The position numbers and the translations under genes were made by a program. A stretch of DNA of 64,000 bases from Echinometra lucunter (taxonomy: Eukaryota > Echinodermata > Echinoidea > Camarodonta > Echinometridae). Below, piece after piece: positions 53,916 to 64,000 of the stretch. Within the stretch, counting starts at the first letter, position 1, and each line of letters begins with the position of its first letter. The notes under the pieces were generated by a model, which was given only the letters and a program-made list of their open reading frames with translations, made no database searches and had not been told where the DNA came from. The DNA lies in assembly GCA_029962745.1 (NCBI GenBank), contig CM057157.1:27793087-27857086 (forward strand). Reading direction: 5' to 3'.

Positions 53916-54260
53916 TCACTTCTGGGTTGAAAATTTGGAAAGTGGGTATCTGTATCTGTATTGTTCCATCAGCAATACTGTATGTCGTGCCCTGACACAT
54001 TTCGCTTTTATAAAGAGCACTCTTTTGTTTTTAAATGAGTCCAGGGATGGAGAGTTCACTACTTCAGCAGACAAGCTTTTTCTGGTCTTTGATGGTCGTA
54101 ACAAAAAAGAATCTTGGAAAGCTTTTGCCTTATGACTAATTTGCAGGAATTTCTTATGGTTGAATCTAATAGCTCTTTCATTTGGTTGGATGTAGTCTTG
54201 AAGTGGGATTGCGACCAGTCCATTCACCATCTTATACATCATGCAAAGCCTTTGCTCTGT
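53916..54260 (-). pseudogene. LINE reverse-transcriptase C-terminal fragment
   Basis: Minus-strand frame reading CMMYKMVNGLVAIPLQDYIQ, then NHKKFLQISHKAKAFQDSF, LLRP, and SLSAEVVNSPSLDSFKNK. The order MMYKI-x-N-LV, a P-rich DY segment, a hydrophobic-F stretch, LP-x-x-VV-x-S-x-SLDSFK is typical of the C-terminal end of CR1/Jockey-like non-LTR reverse transcriptases. The catalytic part is absent. At its 5' side the frame runs into a MITE (54265-54427), so the element is interrupted and inactive. Confidence 0.75.
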
Positions 54261-54264
54261 ACTC

Positions 54265-54427
54265 CCGGGGGGCGTTTCATCAACATTTGTTGTCTGACAA
54301 GTTATCAGATCTGACATCTTTCCTTGATTTTGATTGGCTGAGAAGCATCGTTACTATGGCAACTGTCGGATAAAACAGACTTTGTCGGATAAAACATCCG
54401 ACAAGTCCTTTCATGAAACGCTCCCCT
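54265..54427. mobile_element. MITE, GGGCGTTTCATCAA subfamily, copy 5
   Basis: Ends GGGGGGCGTTTCATCAACA and GTCCTTTCATGAAACGCTCCCC, inner TTGTCTGACAAGTTATC paired with GGATAAAACATCCGACAAG and a TTTTGATTGGCTGAGAAGCA block. It lies at the 5' edge of the LINE fragment on the minus strand. 163 bp. Confidence 0.8.
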
Positions 54428-55296
54428 GTTTTGTGTCACATCCTAGTACCTTTAATGCGCTGGCAACGTACAGCTCCCTCTTCCCTCTTGTAGTTGTTGG
54501 TGCAGAATCAAGCTGCTTGCCTTTGAGCATTGCTAGACACTTATCAAACTAACTGTGGGTATATTTTACTTCCGTGTGTTTTAGGTATGTCATATTGGTT
54601 TGGAAAGATCGGGAACAATTGGGCAGGTTGTGTCCTCTCAGACTACTACTGGGCAGGTGATTTTTTTTTTCTTCTGGATGTCTCCTGTGCCCATGATGTT
54701 GGATGTTCTATCATTAATTTTGTATAGGGTACACTCGGCACTTTGAGCCAAATTGTTTTGATAATTCCAGTACTATGTCAATCACTTAAAGGCTCTCTCA
54801 AAGCCAGTGAGCATTGCTGGTCAATTAAAAAAAAAAAAACTGTGGGCAGATTTTCGAAGAATTAACAGCAGAAATAAAAACATCAAGTAAATATTAAATT
54901 GTAATTCCTGGGTATGGCTGAATTTCCATTTGGAGGAAAGGCCCAATCAGCTGTGAATCAGAGCTGCCATGTCCCTGATTTGACGCCAGTTCTGCCTATT
55001 TTTCTGATATACTAGAAATTTGTGTGCTATATGGAACTGTATTAGTATTCACAAAAGTTAAACATGTTAAAGACTGAAGTTTAAACATTGTAAAGTTGAA
55101 TGTGAATTCTGTTTGGAATAATTTTTGCTAATTTCCCTTCATTGATATTAAGGTATGTGAGAATTTACGCTGTAGTGCACACTTTGAATGTTATTGTCGG
55201 GATGGGTATTTATTACTTACACAAACATAGTTTGTGGCCTCACTTTTAAAAATGTGAGATTCTAATTAATTATTCAGAACATTATTTTACAAATAT

Positions 55297-55527
55297 TAAT
55301 AAACAAATAATGCACAAAACCTAGTCCTAATGAATTGGACATCCTTCAACTTTGCACTGTGAAAATCTCAGTCAGTTTAAGTTTTAACTTATTGAGTTAC
55401 TAAAGATCAAAAGCATCAAATGATTTTTTTTTTACACCTAGTATATTGGTGCACTAGTCATGTGACCATCCTGAACCACTATCACAATTATTAAGTAATT
55501 TTTCTTGTCGAACGTTTCATATAGCAT
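55297..55527 (+). repeat. Direct repeat A (copy 1)
   Basis: Shares with 55843-56062 the order ACAAAACCTAGTCC, TTGACATCCTTCAACTTTR, CAGT, TTTTAACTT, GGTGCACTAGTCATGTGACC, GAACCACTATC and CAATTATTAAG. Together with the cassette between them this is a local tandem arrangement of about 0.55 kb. Confidence 0.7.
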
Positions 55528-55549
55528 ATTGCTATCTATTTTTTTCAAG

Positions 55550-55728
55550 TCCACCCTGATGGAGGTCGTCTATGCCTGGACCCTTGGTGGCCTCCCAGAT
55601 GTGCAAGAAGATGACAAGACACTTTTGATGGCAGCAGAATCCACTGCAGTGACGCCTGGAGGAGCTTATGAAGATGTACCAGATGGCTAAGACCATTTGA
55701 AACAATGGGCCAGAGAAGTTTGCTGAAG
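55550..55728 (+). repeat. Exon-like cassette, copy 2
   Basis: Preceded by a T-rich acceptor-like TATTTTTTTCAAG and followed by GTAGGT. An open frame (STLMEVVYAWTLGGLPDVQE ... AYEDVPDG) ends 40 bp before the donor-like site. The right part aligns with 53592-53830. The frame is not conserved in the other copy, which argues against protein function. Confidence 0.45.
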
Positions 55729-55842
55729 GTAGGTCCAGGGGCAAATATTTTTGAAGATGGGGAGGGGCACAACTTGACAAATTTTCGACAAACAGAAAAA
55801 AGGGGTAAGGAAAATGTTCACATTCCTTGGTTGATAATTACA

Positions 55843-56062
55843 GATATTAATGAAGAAAAATGGACAAAACCTAGTCCAAATAAATTTGACATCCTTCAAC
55901 TTTACACAGTGGAAACCCCTATCTTTTACAAGCTTTAACTTTTGAGTTGAGTGTCAAAAGTGTCATGTTTTTTTTAACATGTACTATACTGGTGCACTAG
56001 TCATGTGACCACCCGGAACCACTATCGCAATTATTAAGGAATTTCACCTGTCAAGCTTTTCA
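55843..56062 (+). repeat. Direct repeat A (copy 2)
   Basis: Second copy of 55297-55527, in the same orientation about 545 bp downstream, with small insertions and substitutions. Confidence 0.7.
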
Positions 56063-56579
56063 TATTAATTGATTTATATGGCCTTTTAATTGCCATCTAT
56101 TCGTGAATCAGATCATGGTAAGTTTTTACAGGGTGAAGTGCGATGTATTGGTCATGTCTTGTTGGAAGGTACAAAGACTGTGGTGTTGTGGCTGGGCTTA
56201 ACGCCAAGCCCCAAGTCTATTAGGTAAAACTCTAGGCCCTGTGCATATCCAGGTCTAGGCAAGCCCAAAATCTGTTACTAAGTAAAAGGCTTACTCAAAT
56301 CTTCATCTTTGTATTGGATTTACAGATAATTATCTGAAAGGGCAAATATTGCAGATATACCCTGACCATTTTAGGCCTTTGTGTTTTGTTTTTGCTTTTG
56401 GTATGAAAATGTATACATGTATGTCATGTCACCTGCTCCAGATAAAATGGCCTTTTCCAAATATGCACAGAAAAGGAGCCTGATTTTCATAATACTTTAT
56501 TTACCAGGAAGAGTATGATGTGAGACACTTTTCCATGTGGATGATGATAAATCATTGCGTCCATTTTTTTCACCAGCAG

Positions 56580-56641
56580 TCATCAAAATCAAGAAGGGCA
56601 TCGTCTTTGCTGCAAGTCTCTATTTACAACGGAAGTGGTGA
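56580..56641 (+). other. Candidate terminal coding segment
   Basis: After CATTTTTTTCACCAGCAG (a tandem CAGCAG acceptor) the frame carried from 53508-53532 reads IIKIKKGIVFAASLYLQRKW and stops at TGA (56639-56641). Use of the earlier CAG would only add one residue and keep the frame. Supports, but does not prove, a three-exon coding end. Confidence 0.25.
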
Positions 56642-57730
56642 CAAGGACAGAAATTGACAGCTCTACACAAATGGTGAGATGACAGCGAGCATATAACACC
56701 GAAGGTTATAGTAGTCTACTGGTCATCTTCCATGATGAGATAGAGAGCAGCACTGTGTGCAAGATGTTGCTGAGAAGGACACTTTGTCAAGAAATGATGC
56801 CATCGGACAGCAATCTGCTTCCAGGATGGCCGGGCTGCTGGTTGACTGTAATCCTAACTGGAGGACTGCTGCAGTGTTATCAGTTGAACATTGATTATAG
56901 CATATGATATAGATGTGAGTTAAGAGTTTGGAGATCACATTATTCTTTCAAACTTAATGATCATGTGACCAAGGATATGAAGAGTCCTCGGGAGGTAATA
57001 TCTGAGCACGCATTAGATCATCATGCTCAGCAGGCATATGACATTGTCACTTTAAAAGTTTTGGTGTAGCATATTCTTAGCTCCTTTTTTAAGGGACAAA
57101 GTAGAGGGAAAAACCTGAATTAGGGGCCATGGACGAAAAATGGGGGAAATAGTCCCACATTTCAGTTTAATGAATCAAAGAGCCTCATCGATTGATTCGG
57201 GTATATGTGTAAGTTAAGAAGATGAATTCATGGAGGCATTTCTAGGGATCGACTTGGGGGTTACTTTAGGTATTGGAGAGCTGATTTTTTTCTTTTTAAC
57301 CCAAAGTAGTACAGAGTGTTCTAAAGCGCTAAATTAATCAGTTTTCCCTCCCTAAATTGGCAAGAGTTACTTTCCTTTATTACTCCTACATGGTTTGAAA
57401 AAACTAAAAATGCATAGAAATGAACAAATGAAAATTGCGAAATTCGACAGAAAAATCCCCAATTTGGACATGAAAATAGTGATATTTTACACTTAGTGGC
57501 CAAATACAGAGTTGAATGATTAGTTTCAGTTAAGTTGCTCTAATTCTAGAACAGCACAGCATACTGCATTGGAAATGGACGAAAAATTTCAGTGGATTTT
57601 TTTCTATTTCTGCTCATACGTAATTCACAGCATTCTGGATCAAAAGATAATGCATAAGCATCACTAAAAGGAGACACTGTAGTGCTATGGATTAACTTCT
57701 GGTAAATTATTTAGATTTTTAGATGCTGTT
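56642..57730. other. Unassigned stretch
   Basis: Unique-looking sequence without a supported gene. If the preceding candidate exons are real this would begin as its 3' UTR. No AATAAA is conspicuous within the first few hundred bases. Confidence 0.35.
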
Positions 57731-58025
57731 CAGGGCTCGACACTCACGGTGGCACAGTGGCCTTGGACCTTGAAATTGCCCCTTTTAGCAACCAAATATT
57801 GAATATGAAATAGCAAGAGAAATCGAATAGTTAGCTGACATGAGTAAGTAGAATCTTTTGAAGAGCAAAACCAAATTACCACTTGTTTCCCCACAATTTG
57901 AATAATAGCTCAAGAGCAAAGATTGGTGTACTTGATTATTTAGAAATGAGCTTTGTCATAAAGGAATTACTAAACAGTAAAAAAAAAATGTCTGTGTTTC
58001 CGGAAAATTTAAGTGTCGAGCCCTG
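57731..58025. mobile_element. TIR element CAGGGCTCGACACT
   Basis: Left end CAGGGCTCGACACT and right end AGTGTCGAGCCCTG are perfect 14-bp inverted repeats bounding 295 bp. The interior is AT-rich and without a frame. Non-autonomous element, superfamily not assigned. Confidence 0.82.
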
Positions 58026-58218
58026 TATTTATTGATAGTTCTTGTCTATTATTAATTCAGGGTAGGTAGTGTTGCAGGGAAAGTTGAGTTCTGCGAAAAG
58101 TGAAATATTGTGAGAAAGAATATCATATTAGAAACATTCCATGAAAAATTATGGCTTTTCTCATGTCATATTTTGAGTAATGAGAAGGTTTGGACGTTAA
58201 ATTTCTTGACACAATTTT

Positions 58219-58248
58219 TTTTTTTTTTTTTTGGGGGGGGGTCAGTTT
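58219..58248 (+). repeat. T run followed by G run
   Basis: About 17 T then 9 G, homopolymers prone to slippage. A TA dinucleotide run follows at 58441-58464. Confidence 0.85.
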
Positions 58249-58473
58249 TTTGTTTTGTTTTGTCCCATATATACCATTTCTTTTTCCACAATGAAGGCAA
58301 TAATGAAGATTGAGTGAACTTATTTCATTATTTTAGCACCTCACATTGTACACCAAAGATCTTAATGTGCTCCGCACTCAACCTTCAATATCCTTCACAA
58401 TGAGATCCTTTGACCAGACCTCAGCTTATCTCTGAAATCTGTATATATATATATATATATATATGCTGTATTG

Positions 58474-58822
58474 AGGGGTGTTCAGATATGAGGTGACATG
58501 TCCCCGCAACATTTTAGTGTACAAGTCAATGGGGTATGAGGCGACAAAAAAATGTTGCCGAGGCAGGACACTATTTTGGTTTTTTTGCTGCCCAGCTGGC
58601 TGCAAAAAAATGCGCACCGATCAAATTCCTAAAAAGATAGCGCAAAATATGATGTCATGAGTTTGTCTGCGCAAGTTTTGACAAAGTTCTCTTTATATTT
58701 GAGAGTTGATGCGTTAATGCACGGTCATTAAAATAAGTGGCACCATAATGTCACACCATATCTGAACACTAAAAATGTTATTTGGATTTTTTGCCATGTT
58801 GCCTCATATCTAAACACTCCCT
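58474..58822. mobile_element. TIR element AGGGGTGTTCAGATATGAGG
   Basis: Left end AGGGGTGTTCAGATATGAGG then TGACATG pairs with right end CATGTTGCCTCATATCTAAA then CACTCCCT. An internal ATATCTGAACACT (about 58764) repeats the arm. 349 bp, no coding capacity. Confidence 0.82.
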
Positions 58823-60165
58823 AAAGAGTTCTTGGTATACATGCATGTTATTAGGATGCTTCACCTATCGGATGCAACGGGCAGGCCAAAATCCCAATAC
58901 CCTTAGAAATCTCAGGACTTTGTGTTCCTAGCTACTTATGACCAATGCAGAGCCCATATTTCTTGCAGATACTTGGACAATTTTCATTGAAAGCTCCCTC
59001 TGCTTTTGCCATCCTGTTCCCACATCATTCCAACTTCAAAATTTGGAGAAATATTCCCATGGATATGAATGAAAGACGTACAGTGGGTGAAATGGCCTTG
59101 CACCAGCGCTGCCACAGATTTGATATAGACCCTGCATCTTAAAAGATTTTCCTTTCTGTGGCATCCGATAGTTGGTGAACTGAAGATATTTGTTTTGCTT
59201 GTTCTCATACATGTATTTCTTCTTTTTATGTGTAGGAGAAAAATGTTTGTAATATTGTACATGTACTCCTATCAGCCCCTCCCCCCGCTCCCTATTAGGC
59301 ACCCCCCATCCTTCCTGGTAGACTGTTCCGGGGTATTCTTCAGTGTTCTCTTATCCACCCCCTTTAAACTCGATTAATAAATCAACATATCCCTCATTTT
59401 CATCCCACCCATCTTTAGCTCCCTCCCTCCCTCCCTCCCCTCTTCCCTCCCTTCTTTTCTTCTGTCCTACTCCATGTCATATTGCTTTGAATTGCCCAAA
59501 GACTTTCAAGACTACACCCCATTCAAATTTGCACAAATTTGGTACACTGAGTAGCCTGGAGTTGAAAGTCAAAATGGAAAATTTCTTATTCACAGCCAGA
59601 GAAAAAATTAATACATTTTTTACAGGGCTACCTCTTGAGCCTAACCACCCCAATTTTCTACATTGTATTACAATTGACATCGGACCCTATGAGAATTTCA
59701 GGGGCTTTTAAAAAGTTTTCCAGGGGCTTTTAAAAAGTTTTCCAGGGCTCTATTTGGGCATTTCGAGGGCAAATTCGCCCTGAGCCCTTGTGTAAATTTT
59801 TTTCCTGTTCACAGCCCCTTCTGCCTCAGTTTTCTGCACCATGCCACACATTCCTCGAGTATACAACACAAAACTTCACAACTTTTTCAATTAGAAAAAA
59901 AGCCATATTTTTGGATCTGTTGGATCAACTTTGTTATTAAGAAATTCAAAATTATACAAGCTCTAAAAGCTTTTAATGATTTCCATGTTTGAACAATGAT
60001 AAGTTTAATGGCCTCTTGACCTTTGCTTTTAGAGCAGGGATATATATTTTGTTTGATTTTGGGCTTCTCTTAAAGTTTGCAAAATAGTTGATTTTCATTT
60101 TTGACAAACCCAAAACTATGCAATTTGAGAATATCAATACGCAATTCAGAACATGTCGGTACTCC
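58823..60165. other. Unassigned stretch
   Basis: No gene is supported. There is a pyrimidine-rich tract with CTCC repeats at 59415-59455. A 24-bp direct duplication (GGGGCTTTTAAAAAGTTTTC plus CAGG) lies at about 59700-59748. Short frames on both strands show no motif. Confidence 0.4.
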
Positions 60166-60296
60166 TTGCTTATCACACCCGTCATTCCACACAATGCTTA
60201 TGCTACCCAGTTTCATGATGTTGCCTGAATAAGATGTTGTGGAATGGCAGATGTTATGCTCGCAATGGGTGTTATCTTGTTCTGAATGACTTACCA
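60166..60296 (+). repeat. Direct repeat B (copy 1)
   Basis: Aligns with 63860-63986: CATTCCACACAATGCTT, TGCTACCCAG, TTCATGATGTTGCCTGAATA, GATGTT, TGGAATG, AGATGT, CAATGGGT and TGTTCTGAA. About 130 bp with high identity, 3.7 kb apart, same orientation. The inner CATTCCACA / TGTGGAATG pair forms a hairpin. Class unknown. Confidence 0.75.
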
Positions 60297-60680
60297 AAAT
60301 TTCTATATTTCAGGAGATTGATCAGTCAAAAAAAGTGAAAATCAGCTTTTGCCAACCTCAAGATTCACCAAATTTCATCTCCAGATTTCCCGATCTAGAA
60401 GATATGTCGTGAAAGATGTCATAAAACTTTAAAAATTGCTCAGAAATGGAAAATGACAAATTTGATTTTCGGTGTTAGCATTCAAAATGTGCCAATGTCA
60501 ACAAATTTGATGCAGCACTTATGAAAATATGGTCACATCAAAGTTTTAAATTGGTAGTTTTGGGCCAACAAACATGCTTTAGGAATGACCTAGCCATCGT
60601 GCAAAGAAACTATGGATGGGGTCACAATTTCATTTTTAAAGGCCTTTGGTGTACCAGAGTTTTGCCAGCTTGAAGGGAGT

Positions 60681-60681
<1 letters not shown>

Positions 60682-60736
<55 letters not shown>
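60682..60736 (+). repeat. TC dinucleotide microsatellite
   Basis: About 27 TC units, followed by a C run at about 60757-60769. Glu/Arg and Ser/Leu frames are artefacts. Confidence 0.95.
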
Positions 60737-60741
<5 letters not shown>

Positions 60742-60906
60742 CCTCCACCTCTCCCTCCCCCCCCCCCCCTCCCTTCCATGTAGGCTCCCCTGTAAACTCC
60801 TCTTAAAAAGGGACATTTCAACCTTTTTGCAAATTACAAAGTCCAAAGTGTCCTGTGGCCCCCGAAACAGATCCCAAAATCCGGCTAATTTCATCTCGTG
60901 CACCTA

Positions 60907-63850
60907 AACTTTGGGTTAAGTTTTCCCTTTGGAAAAAATTTGTTAGAATGATGAGGTGTGGTATAAGAAATATTTCAAGGGTCTAGTGCAACAAAGGGGC
61001 TATCTGCATTTTCGGCAAGTTTGATAAATCTTGAAATGGAAGATTTGTTGCACTGACACACTACAGTTTAAATCAGATAGCAATATCTATTCTGGGTGAT
61101 ACCCAGCTGTAGCAAACTTTGCTGTAGAAACCATTGTTACCAATGGGTTCCTGGCCTCTACTGTATCATTTTAATTTCAAAATCTCATTCAAATAAAAAA
61201 TGTAGATAGCCCTTTGTTGCATTAAACCCTCAATGTAAAAACTGGCAAACTTTTCCATATTGCAGGGACCTATTGCATAAGAAATTGTGTTTAAAAGCCA
61301 ATTTGAAAAAAAATTAAGCTTAACTAGATTTTCAACCAATCAGAATTGGGTTTATGGATTGTATTGGCTAAACTAGTATCTATAAGTGATAATGGCCTAA
61401 ACATATGGAGTGGCATGTTCAGCGCTTTGGAACTGCGAGGAAAAGGCACTTTATCAAATACTTTGGGAATTGGATTGGCAATTGATTCACAAATTTTTAT
61501 GCAAAAGGGTCTAGAAGGGAGTGTAACCCCCTCCATAAAAAGTGCCCTATGGCCAAGCTTCCACCCCCCCCCCCCCTCCCCTTTCCTTATGCTCTGGATT
61601 TAAAAAAAAGGATTTGTGATCTTTCATATTTAATTACAGTTAATATCTATTTGGGATATTTAATTCTTTCTTGAGATGCAATTTGGCGTCAAATAATCTT
61701 CTCAGTATTGGAGGGCTTATTGTAAAAAAATGTATTGGTTCTTTCAAAAGAAACTCCAAAATATATTTATTAGAGTGATACATGTGTACTCGACCTAAAA
61801 GGTAAGTTCCCCCTGATACTACTTTATATTGCAGTTGGACCAAGAGAAAAAGTTGCACTTTACATTTCATTATGAAGACGCTTCTTTATAAGCTCCATAA
61901 ATGTTCTTTTTGCATCAGTGCACATTTGTACAATGTGCAGTCATAATAATCGGCTTACTATCAGTAAAACTATTTTTAAATAGTGTGCTTAAGTGATTTC
62001 TGTAGAATTATTACTGGTAGATGTATCAATACTGCAAGAAAGGAAGTAGAATCATTTGTTTACATATAAATCATTTTGCACATTTGCGTATAAATTAGAG
62101 ACAAATTTACAGTAGTAATTATTTTTAAAGACAGTTTTTAGTACAACTTGATTAACTGAAAGATTGTGTTTTTCTTTCTTGCATATCTTTATAATCATTG
62201 ATATTTCAGGCTATGCAGATTACTGATCTGAATAAATTTTCAAAATACGAGCAAGATTTGCTAATAATTTCCAAAGTTATGAGAAACAAAATCACAATTC
62301 TAATTAATGTGGTAATATAGGAAATTAATTTAGAAATTATTTGTAAAATAATGGTTATTGCATTCAATGATACAAGGCCTGGCCCAAACAAAGATGTTAA
62401 ATTTTTTTAAGCATGTAATCACCTTTATTCTAAATCTTGAATTTTATGCCTTTTGTATTTTCATTAGGCACTTGCAACCTTAGATGTAATTTAATTTGAT
62501 GAAATTGCAATTAAAAATCTGTTTTTGGTTAATGTAAATTTAAATTTAAATTTGGGGAATTTAAATTAAAAATTAGTCATATCCTGGAAAAGGGGTGAAA
62601 AGAACTGAAATTGCATACACTTGTACAGCAAGCATTGCATCATCTTGTAGAATGGAAAGTGCAACTCTTTTTCTGTTACGGACTGCCATAAAATCCATAA
62701 TTTCATTATAAACGTGATTTTTAGAAGAATGGCCAACCAAAATAGGAAAGTGCACATACTTTATGATCGATCGAGTATAAGGGGGAAATTACTTATTTTG
62801 GTCGAGTAGACTTTGGCTACTCACAATTATGTGAAAATCATAAAACACAAAAATTGCCCCTTAAAAGTACTACATTTATATTGAATCCAGAGCATATGGG
62901 GGGGGGGAGCAAACATTTGGCTTGAGGGCACTTTTGGATACATCCCCTTCATATGGTAAATCTTGTTGGTTTTTACATCTTTGGGATGGGGGGGGGGAGG
63001 GGGATGGGGATAAATCAAATTTTTTTGGGGGGTAGCATGGGAAGGTTTTTGTGAAAGTTATGACTGTATTGTATGGATATATTTATGAATATATATGTAT
63101 GCATCAAGAAATAAACTAAATAGAAAATTATTGGTTTTTATGTGAATTTTATTGCATCTCTGTTTCCATACTCCCCCCCCCCCCCAAAAAAAAAAAAAAA
63201 AGAGGCAATGATATTTTGTATCTTGGGATGTTTTTATGGTGAATAACATAGAAAAGCTGTTAAGATTTGTAAGGAAAATTTTCAGATTCAGGCTTTTAGT
63301 ATTTTCCTGTTTATGGAATCTAACTGCATTGGTTTACCCTTTTTCAATCGGCAACATTAGTCTTAATAAGTGACTGATCAATTTGCCTATCCACATCAAG
63401 ATCGTGAAATCATACATGCATGTGTGAAATGGGATCGTTCTGAGCTAACTTGATCCTTTTTCATATTGGCCCCACTATGGGATAAGGAATAATTGATTTT
63501 TTTTTTAATCTTTAATTTTTAGTTTTATCTCCAATCTATCAGAGACCATTTTAATGCTACAGCATGCATTCTGCAGACATATGGACCCAAAATGAACAAG
63601 TTTTGTTTTTGCTGATTTTTAAAAACCTTTCGTTTTTAAATATTGACATATTTAGAAAGGTTTATATGCCCTTTTTGTCTTTGTTTTTGTTTTTGGAAGC
63701 GGGAGGGGATGTTGTTTCATATCACAACATAATATTCAGTGGTCTCTTGTATATTGACATATTTTCTACATTGTTTGCTATCCACTTTCTCAAGATGTTT
63801 TCAAAAAGGCTGATTTTTTCATAATTTTTTTTCACATTTTTGTTCAGAAC
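60907..63850. other. Unassigned AT-rich stretch
   Basis: No supported gene. C or G runs at 61565-61578, 62899-62907, 62988-63000 and 63173-63185. Frames up to 86 codons lack motifs and splice context. Sequence at 63590-63660 (ATTTTTAAAAACC, ACATATTTAGAAAGG) loosely resembles 52010-52100 (ATGACATGTTTAGAAAGG), hinting at another dispersed repeat. Confidence 0.35.
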
Positions 63851-63859
63851 ATATCAACA

Positions 63860-63986
63860 CTCATTATGCACCACACCTTCCATTCCACACAATGCTTTTG
63901 CTACCCAGATTCATGATGTTGCCTGAATATGATGTTATGGAATGAAAGATGTCTTGCACAATGGGTATTGTACTGTTCTGAAGTAC
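63860..63986 (+). repeat. Direct repeat B (copy 2)
   Basis: Second copy of 60166-60296, with the same terminal hairpin words CATTCCACACAATGCTT and TTATGGAATG. It runs nearly to the end of the window. Confidence 0.75.
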
Positions 63987-64000
63987 CGATACATAAAAAT

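Overview
The window looks like deuterostome nuclear DNA, most probably from a sea urchin or another echinoderm. It is AT-rich, has spliced exons with GT-AG borders, very long introns, dense short palindromic transposons, tRNA-derived SINE heads, LINE tails ending in short oligomer repeats, and many long G, GA and ATT runs. The species assignment is inference from gene and repeat style; I could not search a database. An assembly gap of exactly 500 N sits at 10191-10690.

One protein-coding gene is well supported. Seven exons on the + strand (11530-38280) join without a frame break into a 472-residue protein that I identify as a PHF24/GINIP homologue (PHD finger protein 24, G-alpha-i-interacting protein). 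It has an N-myristoylation start (MGVTVSK), a C4HC3 PHD finger at residues 195-250, and four EF-hand loops (273-284, 317-328, 366-377, 431-442), all with acidic calcium-ligand positions. Exon 1 encodes the N-terminal 188 residues. A 21 kb intron follows, and six short exons (33051-38280) carry the PHD finger and EF-hands. Two introns cut inside EF-hand loops 1 and 4.

Layout: 1-10 kb is intergenic, with LINE tails, an inverted pair of a 'CGAAAGGTCGGG' repeat and composite elements containing nested MITEs. 10.7-11.5 kb is the presumed promoter/5' region. Intron 1 (12-33 kb) is a repeat store with a TA-flanked Tc1/mariner-like MITE, a 'TCTAGTCA' palindromic element, a 1.3 kb foldback element built from inverted arrays of a GAATTTGAATG-like box, SINEs and microsatellites. 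38.3-41.3 kb is a possible long 3' UTR with a decayed RTE-type LINE and a 25-bp minisatellite.

42-64 kb has no convincing protein gene. It holds more MITEs, including a PIF/Harbinger-like one with TTA target duplications, a minus-strand LINE reverse-transcriptase tail, duplicated exon-like cassettes at 53.5 and 55.6 kb, and splice-site-bounded exons that could belong to a lncRNA or a small undescribed gene. No rRNA, intact tRNA, CRISPR or bacterial feature was seen.
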